A DNA stretch of 64,000 nt from assembly GCF_016745505.1 (NCBI RefSeq), contig NZ_JAERUC010000004.1:16395-80394 (forward strand), in the 5' to 3' direction. Position 1 is the stretch's first letter. The number at the start of each line of letters is the position of its first letter. The notes under the pieces are model-generated. The model ran no database searches and was not told the DNA's origin. It saw only the letters and a program-made list of their open reading frames with translations. Made by a program: the position numbers and the translations under genes. This stretch comes from Streptomyces silvae. GTDB taxonomy: Bacteria > Actinomycetota > Actinomycetes > Streptomycetales > Streptomycetaceae. This document shows positions 25,086-33,443 of this stretch, piece after piece.

Positions 25086-26290
25086 GCGGCCCGCCTCCCG
25101 AGGTCGGGGCCGGTGCCGGACTCCGCGCCTCGCAGCGCCGCCGCGAGCCGGGCGACCCCCTCGGGGATGCGCTTGCGCGGGACGTTGCTGAAGCAGAGCC
25201 GCAGCGCGTCGCCGCACTCCCCGTCGAGCCCGAAGTGGCTGCCGGGGACGAAGGAGACGCCCTGCTCGGCCGCGGCGAGCGCGAAGCGGCCGGTGTCGGC
25301 GCCGCCCTCGTGCCGCAGCCACAGGTAGAAGCCGCCTTCCGGCCGCCGCCAGCGCCAGGGCCCCTCGGTGCCCAGCTCCTTCTCCAGCGCGTCGGCCATC
25401 AGGCCGCACCGCTCCCGGTAGCGCTCGCGGTAGGCGTCGATCAGGCTGTCCCAGCCACCGCGGGCGTGGAACGCGGCGAGCGCGGCCTGGGCGAACGCCG
25501 ACGGCGACAGCGCCATCACCTCGGTGGTGCGGCGCAGCCGCTCCGCGACCGGCTCGGGCGCGGCGATCCAGCCGCAGCGCAGCCCCGGCGCGAAGACCTT
25601 GGAGAAGGTGCCGAGGTAGACGACGTTCTCCGGGTCGATGCCCTGGAGGGTGGGGACCGTGCCGCCGTCGAAGCCGAGCAGCCCGTACGGGTTGTCCTCG
25701 ACGATCAGCAGGTCAAGTTCCCGTGCCGCGTCCGCCAGTTGATGGCGCCGCTCGACGGAGAGGGTGGCGCCGGTGGGGTTCTGGAAGGTCGGGTTGCAGT
25801 ACAGCATCCGCACCTGCTGCCCGTCGGCCCGCAGCCGGGCCACGGTCGCCCGCAGCGCCGACGGGTCGAGCCCTTCGGCGTCCTCGGGTGCCCCGTGCAG
25901 CCGCAGTCCCGCCGTACGGAAGGCGGTGGCCGCGCCCGGGTAGGCGGGGGTCTGGCACAGCACGGTCTCCCCGGGTGCGGCGAGGCCGAGGCCGAGGGCC
26001 AGCAGCCCCATCTGGGAGCCGGCGGTCGGCACCAGGTTCGCGGCGCCGGTGCTGCCGCCCTCGCGGGCCATCAGATCGGTGATGGCGGGGACGAGGGCCT
26101 TGGCCACGTGCGGGGTGCTGTACTGGAGCGCGATCCGGCCGCCGAGGCGGGTCAGCCGGGCGAACTGCTCGGAGAGCTCCTTCAGGGGCAGCAGGTCGAG
26201 GTCCGGCAGGCCACCGGCGAACGAGATCAGATCACCGCCCCGTTCGAAGAGCTGCGGCATCTCCGCCGCGGGTCTTATGTCGGTCCACAT
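25082..26290 (-). CDS. PLP-dependent aminotransferase, class I/II (2-aminoadipate type)
   Basis: 402 residues from ATG 26290, which follows GGGGAGC at the end of the carrier gene. ISFAGGLPD near the start, NPTFQNPTGATLS, EDNPYGLL and the PLP lysine Lys231 in LGTFSKVFAPGLRCGW are typical of the aminoadipate/valine-pyruvate-like group (the catalytic domain of MocR proteins, here without the GntR DNA-binding part). It could supply an amino or keto acid or aminate a chain end. Substrate unknown. Confidence 0.9.
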   Translation of the reverse strand: MWTDIRPAAEMPQLFERGGDLISFAGGLPDLDLLPLKELSEQFARLTRLGGRIALQYSTPHVAKALVPAITDLMAREGGSTGAANLVPTAGSQMGLLALGLGLAAPGETVLCQTPAYPGAATAFRTAGLRLHGAPEDAEGLDPSALRATVARLRADGQQVRMLYCNPTFQNPTGATLSVERRHQLADAARELDLLIVEDNPYGLLGFDGGTVPTLQGIDPENVVYLGTFSKVFAPGLRCGWIAAPEPVAERLRRTTEVMALSPSAFAQAALAAFHARGGWDSLIDAYRERYRERCGLMADALEKELGTEGPWRWRRPEGGFYLWLRHEGGADTGRFALAAAEQGVSFVPGSHFGLDGECGDALRLCFSNVPRKRIPEGVARLAAALRGAESGTGPDLGRRAA

Positions 26291-26295
26291 GGCGG

Positions 26296-26550
26296 TCAGC
26301 TCCCCGCCGACGCGTTCGCGCCGGTCGCCAGCTGCTCGTGCACGAGCTTCAGCAGGCCGGCCGACGAGGTGAGCGAGAGGTCGGCGAGCACGTCGGGATC
26401 CAGCTCGACGGCGAATCTGTCCTCGACGGCCATCACCAGGGCGACGGTGTGGAGCGAGTCCACGCCGAGGTCCACGAGCGGCATTTCGGAGTCGGTGACC
26501 TGCACGGCGCATATCTCCTCTACGAGCTGGTCAAACTGCGACTGGTCCAC
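26296..26550 (-). CDS. Second carrier protein (PCP/ACP)
   Basis: 84 residues with the phosphopantetheine motif DLGVDSLHTVAL, Ser32. The histidine after the serine-leucine (DSLH) is frequent in peptidyl carriers. It overlaps the adenylation gene by 20 bases, so it is most probably loaded by that ligase, while the ACP at 19580-19876 serves the polyketide chain. The C-terminus is Ala/Ser-rich and unstructured. Confidence 0.9.
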   Translation of the reverse strand: MDQSQFDQLVEEICAVQVTDSEMPLVDLGVDSLHTVALVMAVEDRFAVELDPDVLADLSLTSSAGLLKLVHEQLATGANASAGS

Positions 26551-28078
26551 GGGAGCTCCCTGTGAGTGCGGCGGGGACGGGGGTGGCAGCCGTGGCGACG
26601 GCTGCGGAGGGTGCGGCGGCGGCCCCGGCCAGGAGCAGCAGGGCGACGGCCGCGCGGTCGGGCTTGCCGTTGGCGGTCAGCGGCACGGTGTCGATCGGGA
26701 CGATCCGGTCGGGAAGGCGGGCCGGGTCCAGGTGGCGGGCGAGCGCCGTACGGACCTCGTGCGGGGCGAGATCCGTCCGTACGGCGAGCAGCAGCGGGGC
26801 GCTCTCGTCGGCGGGGCGCGGGGCGACGGCGGCGTACACGCCGGGGACGCGCTCGGCGGCGAGCTCGATCTCCGACAGGCTCATCCGCACACCACGCCGT
26901 TTGACCATGTCGTCGTCGCGGCCGACGAAGTACAGCAGACCGTCGGCGTCGAGCCGGCCCTGATCGCCGGTGTGCAGCTCCAGGGAGCCGTCGGCGCGGC
27001 GCACGTAACGGCTCTGCCGCTCCAGCGGGACCCCCCAGTACCCGGCCATCACGGTCTCGCCCTCGACGACGATCTCGCCGGCCTCACCCGCCGGCAGGGT
27101 CCGCCCGTCCGGGCCGATCACCCGTATCCGGGCACCGGGGATGGCGCGGCCCACCGAGTCGGGGTGCCGCTCGTAGAGCGCCGGGTCCAGGATCGAGATG
27201 CGCTTGCACTCGGTCATCCCGTACATCGAGGCGAAGACGGAGCCCGGGAAGGCGTCGAGCAGTTCGCGCATCACGGCCGGGCTGGGCCGGGCACCGGTGT
27301 TGGTGAACAGCCGGACCCGGGTGGCGCGGCGCAGCTTCCTCTGCAACAGGCCGAGGATCTGCGCGAGCGAGGGCACCAGCGGGATGACGGTGACGCCGTG
27401 GCGCTCGATCACCCGGATCAGTCCGACGTCGCCGTCCCGGTCGGCGAGCACCAGGGACGAGCCGGTCAGCGTGCACAGCAGGACCTGGTAGAGGCCGTAG
27501 TCGAAGGAGAGCGGCAGCCGGCACAGCACCACGTCGTCGGCGCGGTAGCCGAGGCCCGCCTGGACGGCGCGGGCCGCGGCGAGGATCTGCCGGTGCGGGC
27601 AGACGACGCCCTTGGGGCGGCCGGTGGTTCCGGAGGTGTAGATCAGCAGGGCGACCGCGTCGTCCGCGACCTCGGCGGTGGTGTGATCGGCGGGCGTCCG
27701 CGCCATCTCCCGCGCGGCCCGCTCCACCTCCACGGTCGTCCGGGCGGCGGCACCCGCGGTGGGCGGGCAGACGGCGAGGGTAGCCGTGCAGTCCCGCACG
27801 ATGTGGTCGATCTGGTCGTCCGTGAGGTCGGGGTGCACCGGTACGAACACCGCCCCGATGCGGAACGCGGCCCACAGGAGGGCGAGGAAGGTGCGGTCGC
27901 CGCCACCGGCGTAGACGACGCGGTCACCCGCGCCCACGCCCTGACCGCGCAGCCAGCCGGCCGCCCGGTCGGTCCCTTCGCCCAGTTCGGCGTAGGTCAG
28001 CGGGCCTGTGGCGTCGACGAGGGCGAGGTGCCCGGGGCGCTCGGCCCGGGCACGTGCGAACAGCTCAGACACCGGCAT
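26531..28078 (-). CDS. AMP-dependent acid ligase / adenylation domain
   Basis: 515 residues from ATG 28078 (GGAAGGAGG upstream; an in-frame ATG at 28111 lies deeper inside the MAT gene). ATP-binding A3 motif LLIYTSGTTGRPKG (about 144-157), GDQGRLDADGLLYFVGRDDDMVK and terminal catalytic Lys472 in NGKPDR. It activates a carboxylic or amino acid as adenylate and should load the overlapping carrier protein. The usual Asp that binds an alpha-amino group cannot be placed with confidence, so the substrate is open. The C-terminal 30 residues are Ala-rich and extend past the catalytic lysine region. Confidence 0.9.
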   Translation of the reverse strand: MPVSELFARARAERPGHLALVDATGPLTYAELGEGTDRAAGWLRGQGVGAGDRVVYAGGGDRTFLALLWAAFRIGAVFVPVHPDLTDDQIDHIVRDCTATLAVCPPTAGAAARTTVEVERAAREMARTPADHTTAEVADDAVALLIYTSGTTGRPKGVVCPHRQILAAARAVQAGLGYRADDVVLCRLPLSFDYGLYQVLLCTLTGSSLVLADRDGDVGLIRVIERHGVTVIPLVPSLAQILGLLQRKLRRATRVRLFTNTGARPSPAVMRELLDAFPGSVFASMYGMTECKRISILDPALYERHPDSVGRAIPGARIRVIGPDGRTLPAGEAGEIVVEGETVMAGYWGVPLERQSRYVRRADGSLELHTGDQGRLDADGLLYFVGRDDDMVKRRGVRMSLSEIELAAERVPGVYAAVAPRPADESAPLLLAVRTDLAPHEVRTALARHLDPARLPDRIVPIDTVPLTANGKPDRAAVALLLLAGAAAAPSAAVATAATPVPAALTGSSRGPVAV

Positions 28079-29015
28079 GGACGAGGTCCTCCTTCCAGGC
28101 GGCCGCGGCACCGATCCGGGCGCGCACCTTGTCGAGGTCGCGGGGTGCGGTGACGCAGACGACGGCCAGCTCGGGGAGCTGGCGCTTGAAGATGCCCGCG
28201 AGCGTGCGGGCGGGCGGCAGACAGACCGTCACCTCGGGTGCGATCCGGCCGAGCGTCTCCAGGCACAGGTCCCAGCGCACCGGCTTGACCACCTGCTCGA
28301 CCAGGCGGCGGCGGATGTCGTCCGGTTCGCGGACGACCGCGCCGTCGGCGTTCGACAGGAGGGCCCCGGTCGGCCGCCGGAACGGGGTCCGCTCGGCCGC
28401 CGCGGCGACGGCCCGGCGCGCGGACTCCATGTACGGGGTGTGGAAGGCGCCGGCGACCTGGAGCCGTTTGACGGTGGCGGAGGGCGGCGGGGCGGCGGCG
28501 AGCCGCTCCAGGTCCTCCGTGGTCCCGGCCGCGACGATCTGTCCGGGGCCGTTGAACGTGGCCGCGTGCAGGCCCAGTTCGTGGATGCGGCCGAGTACGT
28601 CGGCCTCCTCGCCGCCGACCACCGCCGCCATCGAGGTGGGGGCCTCGGCGCAGGCCGCGGCCATCGCCCGGCCACGCACCGCGGCCAGCCGCACGGCGTC
28701 GGCGGGGGCGAGCGCTCCGGCGTACACCGCCGCGGTGAGCTCCCCGACCGAGTGCCCGGCGGCCACCAGCGGGCCGTCCGGCTCGGCCCTGGTGAGTGCC
28801 TCGTGGGCGAGGAGCCCGGCGGCGACCAGCAGCGGCTGGGTGTTCTCGGTACGGGCGATCTCCGCGGCCGGGGCCTTGCCGCCGAGGTGCACGAGGTCCA
28901 CGTCGGCGGCCTCGGACCAGGCGCGCAGCCGCTCGGCGTGCACCGGGTCGCGCAGCCAGCCGGACAGCATGCCCGGGGTCTGGGAGCCCTGCCCCGGTAC
29001 GACGAATGCGTACAT
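28065..29015 (-). CDS. Malonyl-CoA:ACP transacylase
   Basis: 316 residues. PGQGSQTPGM near the start, nucleophile Ser89 in AAGHSVGELTAA, Arg in AVRGRAM (which binds the malonyl carboxylate in FabD) and catalytic His192 in GAFHTPYM. It should load malonyl units on the cluster ACP for KS-CLF extension. It overlaps the ligase start by 14 bases. A dedicated MAT in a type II system is notable because many borrow the housekeeping FabD. Confidence 0.92.
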   Translation of the reverse strand: MYAFVVPGQGSQTPGMLSGWLRDPVHAERLRAWSEAADVDLVHLGGKAPAAEIARTENTQPLLVAAGLLAHEALTRAEPDGPLVAAGHSVGELTAAVYAGALAPADAVRLAAVRGRAMAAACAEAPTSMAAVVGGEEADVLGRIHELGLHAATFNGPGQIVAAGTTEDLERLAAAPPPSATVKRLQVAGAFHTPYMESARRAVAAAAERTPFRRPTGALLSNADGAVVREPDDIRRRLVEQVVKPVRWDLCLETLGRIAPEVTVCLPPARTLAGIFKRQLPELAVVCVTAPRDLDKVRARIGAAAAWKEDLVHAGV

Positions 29016-29119
29016 GAGTTCGAATCTCCTTTCGTAGGGGTGTCGGTGACCGGTGCGGGGGCCCGGTGGCGAGGCGGAAGGTCGGGGGGAGGAAAGAGGG
29101 AAAGCGGTCTGCGCGGGCC

Positions 29120-29911
29120 TCAGTTACGGCCGGTGCTCTTGCGGAAGCGGCGTACGGCCATGAAGGAGAAGGCCGCGAACCAGGCGACGGTGTTGACCAC
29201 CGCCATCGCGAGGCTGGAGTGCTCACCGCTGAACGCGTAGCCCTCGGTCAGGCTGTAGCGGGCGAGCGTGGAGACGCCGAACATCGGCGAGTAGCGGGAG
29301 ATCTCCAGCATGGTGCCGGACAGCGGGATGAAGAGATTGCCGAGGAAGGCGAGCGCGGTCATGGTCAGACCCGGCATGTGCATCACGGTGTCGGGCTTGA
29401 GGGCGAGACCCAGCGTGATGCCGAGCGCGGCGAAGACCGCCGAGCCGAGCCAGGCCACCAGCAGGGACGTCACCCAGACCGTGGCCGTGGCCTCCACCCC
29501 GGTGAACACACCGAGCACACCCACCACGGCCACCGGCACGGCGGCCATGACCACGGAGGACAGCACCTTGACGAGGAGGTAGCCGGGAGGGGCGAGCGGG
29601 CTGAGCGCCATGGTGCGCATCCAGCCGGACGCCTTCTCCACGGAGATGGTGGCCGCCGAGCTGACCGCCGCGGTCGCCGCTCCGTACACGGCGATGCCGG
29701 TCATCATCCAGGCCGCGAAGTTGCCGTGCGGGAGGGTGGCGCCGTCGGGCGCGGTACGGAACAGCGCCAGGTAGAGGACGGCCGGCAGCAGCAGCGTGAA
29801 GATCGTGGTCTGCCGGTTGAAGCGGCGGCGCAGCTCGTAGCCGATGAAGACGGAGTTGACGCCACTGAACGGCGAGGTCCGCTCCTCGCGGATGGCCGAG
29901 GCGGCGCTCAT
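29120..29911 (-). CDS. ABC-2 type transporter permease
   Basis: 263 residues from ATG 29911, overlapping the ATPase stop by four bases. Six hydrophobic segments (for example FTLLLPAVLYLALF, FAAWMMTGIAVYGAATAA, VVMAAVPVAVVGVLGVF, VAWLGSAVFAALGITLGLAL) and the SLAPPGYLLVK-type cytoplasmic loop fit DrrB-like permeases. It pairs with the ATPase to export or give resistance to the cluster product. Confidence 0.9.
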   Translation of the reverse strand: MSAASAIREERTSPFSGVNSVFIGYELRRRFNRQTTIFTLLLPAVLYLALFRTAPDGATLPHGNFAAWMMTGIAVYGAATAAVSSAATISVEKASGWMRTMALSPLAPPGYLLVKVLSSVVMAAVPVAVVGVLGVFTGVEATATVWVTSLLVAWLGSAVFAALGITLGLALKPDTVMHMPGLTMTALAFLGNLFIPLSGTMLEISRYSPMFGVSTLARYSLTEGYAFSGEHSSLAMAVVNTVAWFAAFSFMAVRRFRKSTGRN

Positions 29912-30864
29912 CGGTTGTCCCCTTCGGTGCGGTTCTGGTGGGTGAGGGTCATGAACGCCTCTTCGAGGCTGCGCGGAGTGACCTCGATGTCGGCGGCGGA
30001 GGTCTGCTCGATCAGCAGGCGCAGCAGCGCGTCGGAGTCGGTGGTGTCGAAGTGGTACCGCCCGCCGCGCGGGGTGCACGAGCGGACCAGCGGGGACTCC
30101 GCGAGGGCGGCGGCGCTCCGCTCGCTGATCCGCGCCGACACGGTGCGCCCGCTGAGAGCGGACCTCACGTCGGACACCGAACCGTCGACGACGACACGGC
30201 CGCGGTCGATCATCACCACCCGGTCGGCGAACCGGTCCGCCTCCTCCATGTAGTGGGTGGCGAACATGACCGTCATCCCGCGCTCCGTGTCCTCTCGGAC
30301 CGTGGCCCAGAAGTCCCGCCGGGCGACGACGTCCATGCCGGCCGTCGGCTCGTCGAGGACCAGCAGCTCGGGCCCGGAGAGCAGGGCGAGGGCGAACCGC
30401 AGCCGCTGCTGCTCGCCGCCGGAGCACTCCGCGACGCGGCGGCCGCGCAGCTCGTCGAGTCCGGCCCGGGTCAGCACCGCGTCGACGTCGGCGCCGCGGT
30501 GCAGCGAACCCAGCATCCGTACGGTGGCCTCGACGGTCAGGTCGGGCAGCAGCCCGCCCGTCTGGAGGACCGCGGCGACCTGCCCGGAGCGCACCGCCTG
30601 CCGCGGCTCGCCTCCGAACAGCCGCACCGAGCCCTCGTCGGGCCGCGTCAGCCCGAGCAGCATGTCGATAGTGGTCGTCTTCCCGGCACCGTTCGGTCCG
30701 AGGAAGGCCACGATCTCACCCCGCCGGATGTTCAAGTCGATGCCGTCGACAGCGGTGAACTGCTCTCCCTTGGCATCGGTGAACCGCTTCACGACCGAGC
30801 TGAGCCGGACGGGATCCGAGGACGACACCTCCTCGGACACCGGGCGTGGTCGGGTTTCGATCAT
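29908..30864 (-). CDS. ABC transporter ATPase, DrrA type
   Basis: 318 residues. Walker A GPNGAGKTTTID, Q-loop TGGLLPDLTV, signature CSGGEQQR, Walker B LLVLDEPTAGMD, switch His in FATHYMEEAD, and a C-terminal extension of about 100 residues as in DrrA-like drug exporters. It is the first gene of the minus-strand cluster. Its promoter should lie in 30865-31000, where I see no clear -35/-10 pair but note an inverted repeat at 30953-30986. Confidence 0.94.
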   Translation of the reverse strand: MIETRPRPVSEEVSSSDPVRLSSVVKRFTDAKGEQFTAVDGIDLNIRRGEIVAFLGPNGAGKTTTIDMLLGLTRPDEGSVRLFGGEPRQAVRSGQVAAVLQTGGLLPDLTVEATVRMLGSLHRGADVDAVLTRAGLDELRGRRVAECSGGEQQRLRFALALLSGPELLVLDEPTAGMDVVARRDFWATVREDTERGMTVMFATHYMEEADRFADRVVMIDRGRVVVDGSVSDVRSALSGRTVSARISERSAAALAESPLVRSCTPRGGRYHFDTTDSDALLRLLIEQTSAADIEVTPRSLEEAFMTLTHQNRTEGDNR

Positions 30865-30952
30865 CTTCGAGTCCTCACGATCTGGGCGGGGGTGGCCTGG
30901 CAGAAGCCACTCTCCCGGGACCGCCTATCCGCCCCTGCCCGCCGATCTATCC

Positions 30953-30986
30953 GGCCGCTATCGGCATGCGGAGATGCCGGATGGCC
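30953..30986. repeat. Inverted repeat upstream of the ABC exporter genes
   Basis: Nested symmetry: CGGCAT (30962-30967) and ATGCCG (30974-30979) around GCGGAG, flanked by GGCC on both sides. It lies about 90 bases upstream of the first cluster gene and about 100 bases after the membrane-protein pseudogene. It could be a terminator of the latter or a regulator site for the cluster. Confidence 0.4.
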
Positions 30987-31085
30987 GAGGCGTGGCCGCC
31001 GCGGGCCGCGGGGCCCGGGTGTGTCTCCCTGGCGGATGGGACACGCGGCCGGCCGACGGGAACCGTCGCCGTGACCGAGGGGCGG

Positions 31086-31500
31086 TCAGGCCGTCGGGCC
31101 GGGCGCCGGGCGGGCCGCACAGCGGCGGATGGCCCAGCGGCGGGCCGCCCACACGGCGCCGCCGAGGAAGAAGCCATAGAGGGACACCAGCCCGTGGCCG
31201 TTGTCCTGGGCGAGCCACATCGCGAGGCCGAGCGACGGTGCGCCGGCCGCCAGGGCGATCTCCTTGGGCAGACGGGGGGCGGGCGACGAAGGCGAGGGCC
31301 AGGGTGGCACCGAGAAAGTAGGTGGCGCCGGAGATGCCCGCGAAGTTACGGGGGTCGGTGCCGGCTCCCCCGCCGATGCCGAGCAGGGCGTCGAGGCGGC
31401 CGGGCAGCAGGATGCCGGCGAGGAAGAAGGCGAGGGCGAGCGGGCCGCCCCAGTACCACTGGGCGAGCGCGGCGACGGCGGCACCGAAGCACTCGCCGCC
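31086..31500 (-). pseudogene. Membrane protein fragment, N-terminally truncated and frameshifted
   Basis: Starting next to an in-frame TAG (31501-31503), the reverse strand encodes hydrophobic segments such as FGAAVAALAQWYWGGPLALA and FAGISGATYFLGATLALAFV, then shifts frame in a run of six G (31274-31279 on the plus strand) and continues as LPKEIALAAGAPSLGLAMWL and VSLYGFFLGGAVWAARR to the stop at 31086. One extra C in the run explains the shift. No start codon or N-terminus is present. It meets the 5'-truncated TetR fragment head to head. The family is not recognised. Confidence 0.65.
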
Positions 31501-31521
31501 CTACCGCCCGCCGCCCCCTGA

Positions 31522-31911
31522 CAGGACCGCATCGCGACCCAGGCCTCCGCCTTGCGCCTGAGCATCAAACAGCATCCCGGCGGCGCCCAGCTTCTCGCCG
31601 AGAGCCCCGGCACGCTCAGCACCGGCGCTCTCTCCCTGATGGGACGTCTGCTGCGTACCCTCCTCGACGCCGGCATGCCCGCCGGCCACTGCGCCGTCGC
31701 CGCCGACACCCTCCTCAGCCACGTCACCGGCTTCGTGCTCCAGGAGCAGAACCAGCCCGACGAGCCGCCGCCGGTGACCGCCGAGCGCTACGCCGAACTG
31801 TCCGAGCGGTTCCCGCTGCTCATGGGCCCGTCGATGCCACGCCTGAGCCAGGACGAGAAGTTCACCCGGAGCCTCCGGCGGCTCTGCGCCGGCTTCGCGA
31901 CGCCCGCCTGA
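31522..31911 (+). pseudogene. C-terminal fragment of a TetR regulator
   Basis: About 130 residues follow an in-frame TGA (31519-31521): DRIATQASALRLSIKQHPGG, LRTLLDAGMPAGHCAVAADT, LSHVTGFVLQEQ. This is the ligand-binding C-terminal domain of the TetR type (TetR_C_1). The DNA-binding HTH is absent. A TTG at 31552 could start translation but would give only the ligand domain. Together with the truncated membrane gene on the other strand this looks like a deletion that removed both 5' ends of a divergent pair. Confidence 0.7.
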
Positions 31912-31931
31912 GCGTTCGAGCGGGCCGCGTT

Positions 31932-33443
31932 CTACGCGTCGGAGAGCAGCGGGTCGTAGAGGGTCGAGCGTCGGCGGCCCGACATGAAGGAGAGGAAGTC
32001 CCGTACGAACGCGCTGCGGGAGTACCGGCCTTCGGCGTCCGCCACGGACCGCCCGAAACCCCTCCTGAACAGGGCGCGGTACTCCTCGGCGTCGATGAAC
32101 TGGTTGCCGTCGGCGTCGGCGGCATCGAAAAGGGTCTCGGCGACCCTGATCAGCGCCGGACCTGCCAGGGACGGGGCCGCGGCCGCGTACTCCTCCTCAC
32201 TCACCCGGCCGTCACCGTCGACGTCCAGAGCCGCCTGGAGCTCCCTCCACCAGGCTGCGAACGCGTCGTACAGCCGGGTCTCCTCCGGCTCGTCCAGGTC
32301 GAGACGGGAGCAGAGTTCCCGTGCCATGGCCGCGAGGTCGGGCCAGTCCAGATAGCCGTCCCCGGTCTGGTCCAGCACCTCCGTGAAGAACGCGCGGGCA
32401 CTGCGCCGGTGCTCGGTCCCGCCCGTAGCGTCCTCCTGGGCCGGTACCGGTGCGATCAGCCGGAACAGCGCACCGGCCCGCTTCATCCGGCCGCGCAGGG
32501 CGGCGAGCCTCTCGGCACCGGGGCCGTCGCCGTCCGGCGACAGGTGGAGCAGACCGACGACGTTCTCGGTCTGGAGCCAGTTGTCGGGCAGGGCCCCGGC
32601 CAGGCGGGCCGCCATGTAGGCGCTCTGCATCAGGGTCTGGGCACCGGGGACCTCCGGCAGCCCCGCCCGGCGACGGAACGCCTCGGGGAGGGAGGCCACG
32701 GTGATGGTGCCGATGACCGGCCCTGCCAGCGCACGGCCGGTCGCCCAGACCGTGGGCAGGCCGGCGAACAGCGGCGGCGCCGGCAGGTGTTCGAAGAGCT
32801 TGAAGAGGATGATGCGCAGCGCCTCCGTGTTCTGCAGTTCCTCCGCGACCATGCGGTCGTAGTACTGCCAGAACTCGGGCAGGGTGGACGGGAGGTGGCC
32901 CTCCTCGTCCCCCAGGGCGGCCAGAAAGGCCCGGAATTCGGCGTAGAGCCGCTCCATGGTGGTCTGGCCCAGAGGCTGTCCGCTCAGCCGGCACATGGTC
33001 ACGGAGCTCTCGAAGAGCGTCGCGACCACCCATGCCCGCACCTCGGGGTCCATGGCGTCGTACGGGCGGTTCCTCGCGTCCGTGCCGCTCAGCCGCCTGT
33101 GCAGACGGTTGAGCCGCGCCGCCTCCCGCTGCCGGATCTCCTCGTCGGCTCCGAACATGCGCTGGAGGCTCACGAGGGTGTTGCGCAGCCGCCGCCACGG
33201 GTGCACCACGAAGGAGGAGTTGTCGGCCAGCGCCGCGCCGATCTGCGGGTGGGCCGCTTCCAGCACCGTGGCTCTGACGACGGCCAGCGCCCAGCGGGGA
33301 TCGTTGAAGAAGCGGTGGAACTCCGACCCGGGGCCGAAGAGGGATTCGCCGGGCGTCCCGGGGGTCTCCGGGCCGGGGGCGTCGCACGGGCCCGTGGCGC
33401 CGGGGCCGCTCCGCGTGCAGTGACTGCTGTCCGTGTCCTTCAC
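31932..33443 (-). CDS. MpaB/latex-clearing-like oxygenase fused to EF-hands
   Basis: 503 residues from GTG 33443, overlapping the prenyltransferase stop (GTGA). The N-terminal about 330 residues match the DUF2236 / oxygenase MpaB family, e.g. LEAAHPQIGAALADNSSF and HPWRRLRNTL, where the family uses conserved His residues to hold haem or another metal. The C-terminal part carries three EF-hand loops with good Ca2+ ligands: Asp358-Asp369 (DQTGDGYLDWPD), Asp407-Glu418 (DVDGDGRVSEEE) and Asp443-Glu454 (DADGNQFIDAEE), and a degenerate fourth near 469. Known relatives include Lcp, which cleaves cis-polyisoprene. A calcium-controlled oxygenase acting on a cis-prenyl product of the partner gene is inferred. 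Confidence 0.85.
   Translation of the reverse strand: MKDTDSSHCTRSGPGATGPCDAPGPETPGTPGESLFGPGSEFHRFFNDPRWALAVVRATVLEAAHPQIGAALADNSSFVVHPWRRLRNTLVSLQRMFGADEEIRQREAARLNRLHRRLSGTDARNRPYDAMDPEVRAWVVATLFESSVTMCRLSGQPLGQTTMERLYAEFRAFLAALGDEEGHLPSTLPEFWQYYDRMVAEELQNTEALRIILFKLFEHLPAPPLFAGLPTVWATGRALAGPVIGTITVASLPEAFRRRAGLPEVPGAQTLMQSAYMAARLAGALPDNWLQTENVVGLLHLSPDGDGPGAERLAALRGRMKRAGALFRLIAPVPAQEDATGGTEHRRSARAFFTEVLDQTGDGYLDWPDLAAMARELCSRLDLDEPEETRLYDAFAAWWRELQAALDVDGDGRVSEEEYAAAAPSLAGPALIRVAETLFDAADADGNQFIDAEEYRALFRRGFGRSVADAEGRYSRSAFVRDFLSFMSGRRRSTLYDPLLSDA

Noticed and set aside
22782..26290. A RiPP precursor peptide next to the LanB-like gene
   Set aside because: All nearby short frames are shadows or the carrier protein. 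No leader-core peptide with Ser/Thr/Cys-rich core was seen.
30865..31085. A gene in the gap upstream of the ABC exporter
   Set aside because: Open frames here are Arg/Pro-rich shadows without start signals; only an inverted repeat was supported.
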